64,000 nt of DNA, from assembly GCA_959347315.1 (NCBI GenBank), contig OY365810.1:18178358-18242357 (forward strand), read 5' to 3'. The DNA is from Bimastos eiseni (taxonomy: Eukaryota; Annelida; Clitellata; Crassiclitellata; Lumbricidae). How positions within the stretch are numbered: position 1 is the first letter of the stretch; each line of letters opens with the position of its first letter. The notes beneath the pieces are model-generated. The model was not told the origin of the DNA. It saw only the letters and a program-made list of their open reading frames with translations, and searched no databases. Positions 59,495-64,000 of the stretch are shown here, one piece after another. Both the position numbers and the translations under genes were made by a program.

Positions 59495-60205
59495 CTAATG
59501 GAGTGTTGGCAATGTCCCGAAGAGGCAGACTGCGTTCCCACGCTGAAGAACAACTGAGATACGTTGGAACAGAAATGACGTCTCCATTGGATCGTGGGTT
59601 GCACCACTCGTTCGACTACCCAACTCTGAGATGAACTCCAGTCCTTCACTGCTCCAAGCGCCGCCGGATTCCAAGGAGAGGGCTACGAAGTCGTGGGTGT
59701 TGGTTATGGTGGAATACTTGGCCCTCTTCGTCTTAGCTGCGCGTTCGGCTGCTTCGCCAGCTCTGATAGATGTGTGGGCAAGATGTGACTTGGCGTAGGT
59801 GTCGGGCACTGTCACATCCCATGACAGACATCGACCACGTGTCCAAGGAATGAGCGTGACGCCGTCCGGTCGCTTTCCATCTTCTCTTAGCAAGCCGAGA
59901 GGTTCCTTTTGCGCTGGAATCTTCGCCCTGCCAAGAGCTCTCCAGATGACATCGTTCAACATGCTGTGTCGTTGATGTTTTCCGCTGCCTCTTCTACAAA
60001 TTAGTCCATGGAGCCCTTTTGCGTCGACGCTCTCTTGACATCGGTGACACAAAAGTGGCTCGCAGAGCGTCGTTCCTAGCCTCAACCCGGCTGCCAGTCG
60101 TACATCCTCGTTTGAGAGGCGCAGGCCTAGGCAGTCACAGGGGGCGCTAGCATCCAGTCTCCAGAATGAGGTGCTCGTGAGGCCAGCAGGCGAGCACGGT
60201 CGCAT
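59495..60205 (-). pseudogene. A2 endonuclease frame
   Basis: 236 codons, nearly identical to the A1 endonuclease frame, with the same CxxC..H..C..HQRH and RPD...WDVTV residues. It ends earlier (FGTLPTLH then stop) because 'ctcagtgag' in A1 is 'ctaatggag' here. It retains the same out-of-frame junction with the RT frame as A1. Confidence 0.8.
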
Positions 60206-61067
60206 GGATTGTTATGGGAATCCAGCAGACCTTTCCATGCCTTGTCTGTGAATCGGAGGTCCCATTCATTCTGGCGATAACTTGCTGCTCCTGTTGGTGG
60301 TTCTGCATCTGTCAGGGTCTTCCAAGCGTTGAGTGCTGAACTCGCAAGTTCATATGGTTCCTCAGCAGACTCTGTTGGTAGGATGCATGCTTGGAGTTCG
60401 CTTGTACTAGCAGCAGAAGCCAGAAAGTGCCAGCGTAGATGCACAACGAACTCCCAGACCACCATCTCTCACCGGCAAAGAAGCCTGGAGCCAGCGGTCA
60501 TCGTCAAGGTCCACATTTAAAATGGTTGACAGTCCTTCTCTCAGCAGTTGATCAAACCGAGCCAAGCCCGGGCAATCAGCGCAGACGGCTGTGCGCAGAC
60601 TGTACAAGAGCTTCGGTACACTTAGACTGTTTCTCAGCAGAACCAGAGCGTCATGTGTATAAAGCAAGGACAATCTTCCGATTGCCCTCTCGAGGTCATT
60701 GGCCTTTGAATTAACGACCATGTTCACAGCTGGACCTGAAATTAGAGGTGCACCCAACAAGGTCATGTCCTCGAGGGCTATGCTCGTGAACTCTTGGAAC
60801 GCAGGGTCATTGTTCGGCATCTGGGTGTTGTGACACGCGATTTCGCATTTGCTGCGGTTCAATAGCAATCCCAGATTCTTTGATTCCTGCTCGATTAATT
60901 GAACGTCGTCGGCCACCGTTTCCTTGTTACCTCCCAATGTCAGGTCATCCAGATATCCGATACGCAGATCCGAACGAAGCTTCATCAGAATCGGTTGCAG
61001 CACAAGACAGAATTCCAGAGGTCCCAAAGGATCGCCTTGCTGCGTTCCTTCTTCGGATCGAATTGTG
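60127..61067 (-). pseudogene. A2 reverse transcriptase remnant
   Basis: Only the RT part from GTQQGDPLG onward, including YLDDLTLGG. An 8-base deletion near 60425 relative to A1 (loss of ggcagaaa) shifts the frame after LALSGF, so the copy cannot make an intact protein. The N-terminal IIII/NNNN frame is read-through of the microsatellite. Confidence 0.88.
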
Positions 61068-61090
61068 TTTATTATTATTATTATTATTAC

Positions 61091-61159
<69 letters not shown>

Positions 61160-61173
61160 CATTATTATTATTA
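61068..61173. repeat. (ATT)n at the A2 truncation, followed by (CACA)
   Basis: About 35 ATT units. A cacgcacacatacgcacata stretch follows to about 61205. Confidence 0.95.
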
Positions 61174-61208
61174 TACACGCACACATACGCACATACACAC
61201 ACGAAAGT

Positions 61209-63730
61209 GAATGACGTCAGCTGCCGCTGTAGGTGGCAAATTTTAAACGTCCCACTTTTAAATTAAAAATACTACGGATCGCGTTATCGTCAGAGTTGGA
61301 TTTTTATATCTTCGGAATATATATCTAACGGAATGTCGTCTCGTGACCCGATAGATTTTTTCAACTACAGCTGATCAGCTAAGTCTTCAATAATATTGGT
61401 TTTTTAAACTTTATTTTCAACACCAACATTAGCCGCACTTTTAAATAATTACGCCGATGGCCGTGTGCCATGTTTAAAGACCGACTGCGTCACAGTCGTC
61501 AATGACAACGCAACGTTTATATTTTTAAATGGCGGCGCAACTGTAAACAAACTGAACTGAATCTCTAGAAATCAAACCAGAAGATTAAAACAATATCACT
61601 GTTTCCCAAATTCTCAAATGAATCAAAATCACAAGTTAACACATCGCACAATCACTAAGAGAACGGATTCACCGACCCTGATAGGGACATTTGAACTTAA
61701 ACAGAAGAAGGCACAAGGGACATGCAATGTATGTCATTCAGTTCGCCAACTCCATAATAAGGACGGCATGGTCCACCAACACGGGCCCAAGGCCAATCCA
61801 TGTCCGGGTTCGAATAAGCCGCCCTTATCTTCGGGATTCCCTTTGGCACCTTTTGGCTCGGTGACCGTCGCGACAAATGCGAATCCCGAACAAATCACGA
61901 CTGACGAAGAACGGACGACCGATGCGCCCCTAATTCGGACCCGAGACCTGTCAGGTCAATGCGACACCCTTGTCTCTCACGAGGTCTTCTCAGGCATTTT
62001 CCCAAAGGCGCTAGATCAGGAGCTGGTCGCCTTCTAACCTACATTATGGAGTCCATTTTGGCGGACCCTGCGAACCTCGCAGGATGGCGGCGCCTCCTCG
62101 CCTTTGGTGCGGGAACTTTGGAAACGCCATTGAGGGGCGGCCGACGCCGCAATCTTACGTCCATCGTCAAGAAGCGCATTGCAGATTTTTATGACGGATG
62201 GCTGACTTTTACCGACACTATGTTCCAACCAGACGCGGACACCCGCGAAGGGCAGAGGCCTACGGGCTCGAATGGAAGACAGGCGCTGGCGGCGGCGGTA
62301 GCCGCAAAACTGGAGGATGGAAACATTAGTGCGGCAGCTCGCATACTTTGTTCTGACGACATCCCAGCGCCGATTAATGAAGAGACACTGGAACTTCTAT
62401 GCCAAAAACATCCTGTCCCGCCGCGTGACCGCCCAGCCATCCTTTGATCGACCTCAAGCGCACCCTTCCAGGCGACAGAGCTGGAGATTCGCACAATGAT
62501 GCGCTCTTTCCCAATGGGGTCGTCGGGCGGCCCTGATGGGCTGCGCCCCCAACACGTGGGGGAACTGATTGCAGATCCAGACGCGGGACATGGGCTGCTG
62601 AGAGCGACGACTGCTCTTATCAATCTACTACTGGCCGGCATCTACCCTCAAGATGTACAGCCTATCTTATTCGGAGGTACTCTTTTCGCCCTCCGTAAAA
62701 GCTGTGGTGGTCTAAGGCCAATAGCCATTGGATACGTGTGGCGTCGACTCGCATCTAAATGCGCCAACGCATACGCCGTCCCACGTGTCACGCCGTACCT
62801 AACCCCTAAACAACTGGGGGTTGGCGTTCCCGGAGGCTGCGAGGCGGCAACCCACGCCGCTAGACGATTCCTGACCAGAATGGACACGAATTCAATAATG
62901 GTGAAGCTTGACATCTCGAACGCTTTCAATAGCTTGCACCGAGATTTCATGCTCGCATCAGTGGACGAACTCATTCCTGATTTATCCGCATATTGCCATC
63001 TTGCCTACGCCGAGGCGACATCTCTGAAATTCGGGAGATTCACGATACAATCGCAAGAAGGTTCGCAACAGGGCGATCCCTTGGGACCTCTCCTTTTCTG
63101 CCTACCGCTACAGCCGATCCTTAACCACCTGCTTTCACCACTGGCCTTTGGATATCTCGACGACCTCACCTTGGGCGGAGATCCTAAGGTGATGGAGGCG
63201 GATGTTAACTCGATCGAAGAGGGATGTCTGCAACTTGGCCTCGCGCTCAACCGCAAAAAATGCGAACTCATATCTTCCGACGCCCATATCAACGACGTTA
63301 GTCAAGGCTTCCTAGGACAGTTCGCCCGAGTCAATGCATCATCGGCCGTGCTCCTAGGGGCTCCGCTCTCCCCGACGGATGTCCTGCTTTCAGCCATCGA
63401 CACCTGTGTGGCCGACCTCGGAATTGCCCTCGACAGGTTGCAACTAATCGCTAGACAAGACGCTCTACTGATCCTTAGATATTCGATCGGCTCGCCTAAA
63501 CTCATGCATTTATTGAGATGCACCCCTTGCCACGACCACCCGCGTCTATGGGCTTACGACGATCTGCTGCGAGGAGGGATCGAGCGAATCTTCAACATTT
63601 CGATGACCGATGACCAATGGGGTCAGGCCACTCTCCCGATCAGGATCCCCAGTTACAGGGATATTATCTACGATCCCTCGCTGGACAGCTACCTAGAGTC
63701 TTTGGAATAGGCAGCTTGTCTCGAGAAATT
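61209..63730 (+). mobile_element. Element B1, related family, plus strand, 3'-truncated
   Basis: 5' UTR at about 61209-61617 aligns with that of A1 in several blocks and ends in atggcggcgca. The coding part follows. It stops at (ATT)n before any endonuclease sequence, so it lacks the 3' end that target-primed reverse transcription requires; the truncation is therefore secondary. Confidence 0.82.
61618..63725 (+). pseudogene. B1 zinc-knuckle and reverse transcriptase, broken
   Basis: 61618-62037 has CNVC...HQHGPK..PCPG as in A1. The frame shifts at about 61998-62010 (ttttcccaaagg) into 61959-63710. There an in-frame TGA at 62445 interrupts it, then it runs through SSGGPDGLRPQH, KLDISNAFN, SQQGDPLGPLLF, YLDDLTLGG and ATLPIR. 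After LPIR the expected DGGLG block is frame-disrupted but traces (RSLAG, YLESL, AACLEK in successive frames) can be followed to about 63725. RT catalytic motifs are intact; the gene is not. Moderately diverged from A1, hence a separate family or subfamily. Confidence 0.85.
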
Positions 63731-63773
63731 TTTATTATTATTATTATCAATATCATCATCATCATCATCATCA

Positions 63774-63837
<64 letters not shown>
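63731..63837. repeat. (ATT)n/(ATC)n between B1 and B2
   Basis: Starts with ATT, has a (CAT)n block at 63751-63776, then pure ATT to 63837. Forms the (TAA)n tail of B2 on the minus strand. Confidence 0.95.
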
Positions 63838-64000
63838 GGTCTTCAATGTTAATTAATGGTGATGTCGTCCGGAGTAGCCCTGCTCGTTGGACTCCTAAGC
63901 AGCGAAAGTTCCCTTGAAAGCAACTGCGTTGTAGCGTTGAATAATCATCGAGATGCGCTGGTAGAGAAAAGTCGTCTCCCTCTGCTCCCCAGTGACGGCG
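63838..64000 (-). mobile_element. Element B2, 3' end, runs off the window
   Basis: 3' UTR 63838-63894 plus the last 34 codons. Oriented opposite to B1 and sharing the (ATT)n with it. Confidence 0.75.
63895..64000 (-). CDS. B2 endonuclease C-terminus (partial)
   Basis: 34 codons before a TAG at 63897-63895: TTFLYQRISMIIQRYNAVAF, then a short end. It matches the A1 C-terminal block (TSFLFQRISVVLQRGNA) in spacing and key residues QRIS and QR.NA. Too short for the 60-codon threshold, but clearly the end of the same kind of protein. Continues beyond the window. Confidence 0.75.
   Translation of the reverse strand, partial: AVTGEQRETTFLYQRISMIIQRYNAVAFKGTFAA

Larger units (their letters stand above)
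59455..61067 (-). mobile_element. Element A2, 5'-truncated copy of A1
   Basis: Differs from 56118-57735 at roughly a dozen positions. Truncated within the RT, just before the IRSEEGTQQGDPLG coding sequence, and joined directly to (ATT)n. So (TAA)n lies on both sides of the coding strand. Recent by its similarity to A1. Confidence 0.92.

Noticed and set aside
61995..62012. Programmed -1 frameshift at t-ttc-cca in B1
   Set aside because: It fits X XXY YYZ formally, but Y=C is not an efficient slippery base, A1 is continuous at the same place, and B1 also has a stop further on; ordinary decay is simpler.
61209..64000. Twin-primed (5'-inverted) insertion for B1/B2
   Set aside because: In twin priming the tail is outermost and the inverted 5' part abuts the 5' edge of the 3' part; here the tail lies between the parts.

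Overview
This window is metazoan nuclear DNA, most likely from a marine invertebrate. It has intron-type sequence signals, very long microsatellites, non-LTR, LTR, Helitron and terminal-inverted-repeat transposons, and one neuropeptide-type GPCR. Nothing looks bacterial: there are no operons and no CRISPR. The palindrome TAGGCCTA occurs at least 13 times in 64 kb, where about one is expected by chance. No host phylum can be assigned from sequence alone.

Host genes are rare. The only confident one is a rhodopsin-class, FMRFamide-receptor-like GPCR on the minus strand (3996-5219), probably the last coding exon because a splice acceptor sits just upstream of its start. A 53-codon frame at 54820-54981 encodes a possible small secreted protein.

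Everything else is repeat-derived or unassigned. 0.57-2.35 kb is a dead CR1/Jockey-type LINE. 2.4-15 kb holds simple repeats, including 891 bp of pure CTCA, a short LINE 3' end and a hAT-like MITE. 15.5 kb has a perfect 37-bp hairpin. 16.98-18.20 kb is a hAT-type element with a perfect 8-bp target duplication. 24.72-26.51 kb is an inverted-repeat transposon with a Helitron nested inside it. 30.32-31.38 kb is a second hAT-type element that splits a minisatellite. 33.0-35.8 kb is a chimera of two Ty3/Gypsy pol remnants. 38.15-41.0 kb is a 2.85 kb imperfect inverted repeat made of a dimeric minisatellite around a trinucleotide core. 42.5-45.6 kb is another LINE carrying a 1.37 kb insertion. 51.5-54.25 kb is a LINE interrupted by a PIF/Harbinger-like element with TAA duplications and an internal 47/48-bp minisatellite.

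The last 8 kb (56.1-64.0) is the most distinctive part. It holds four copies, from two related families, of a non-LTR retrotransposon with an N-terminal zinc-knuckle-like motif, a reverse transcriptase with a YLDD box, and a C-terminal CCHC plus PD-(D/E)XK-like restriction-type endonuclease. Every copy lies in or against an (ATT/TAA)n microsatellite, and each intact 3' end has (TAA)n on the coding strand. This suggests a lineage that targets TAA microsatellites or uses them as its tail. All reading is by eye; no alignment or database search was run.
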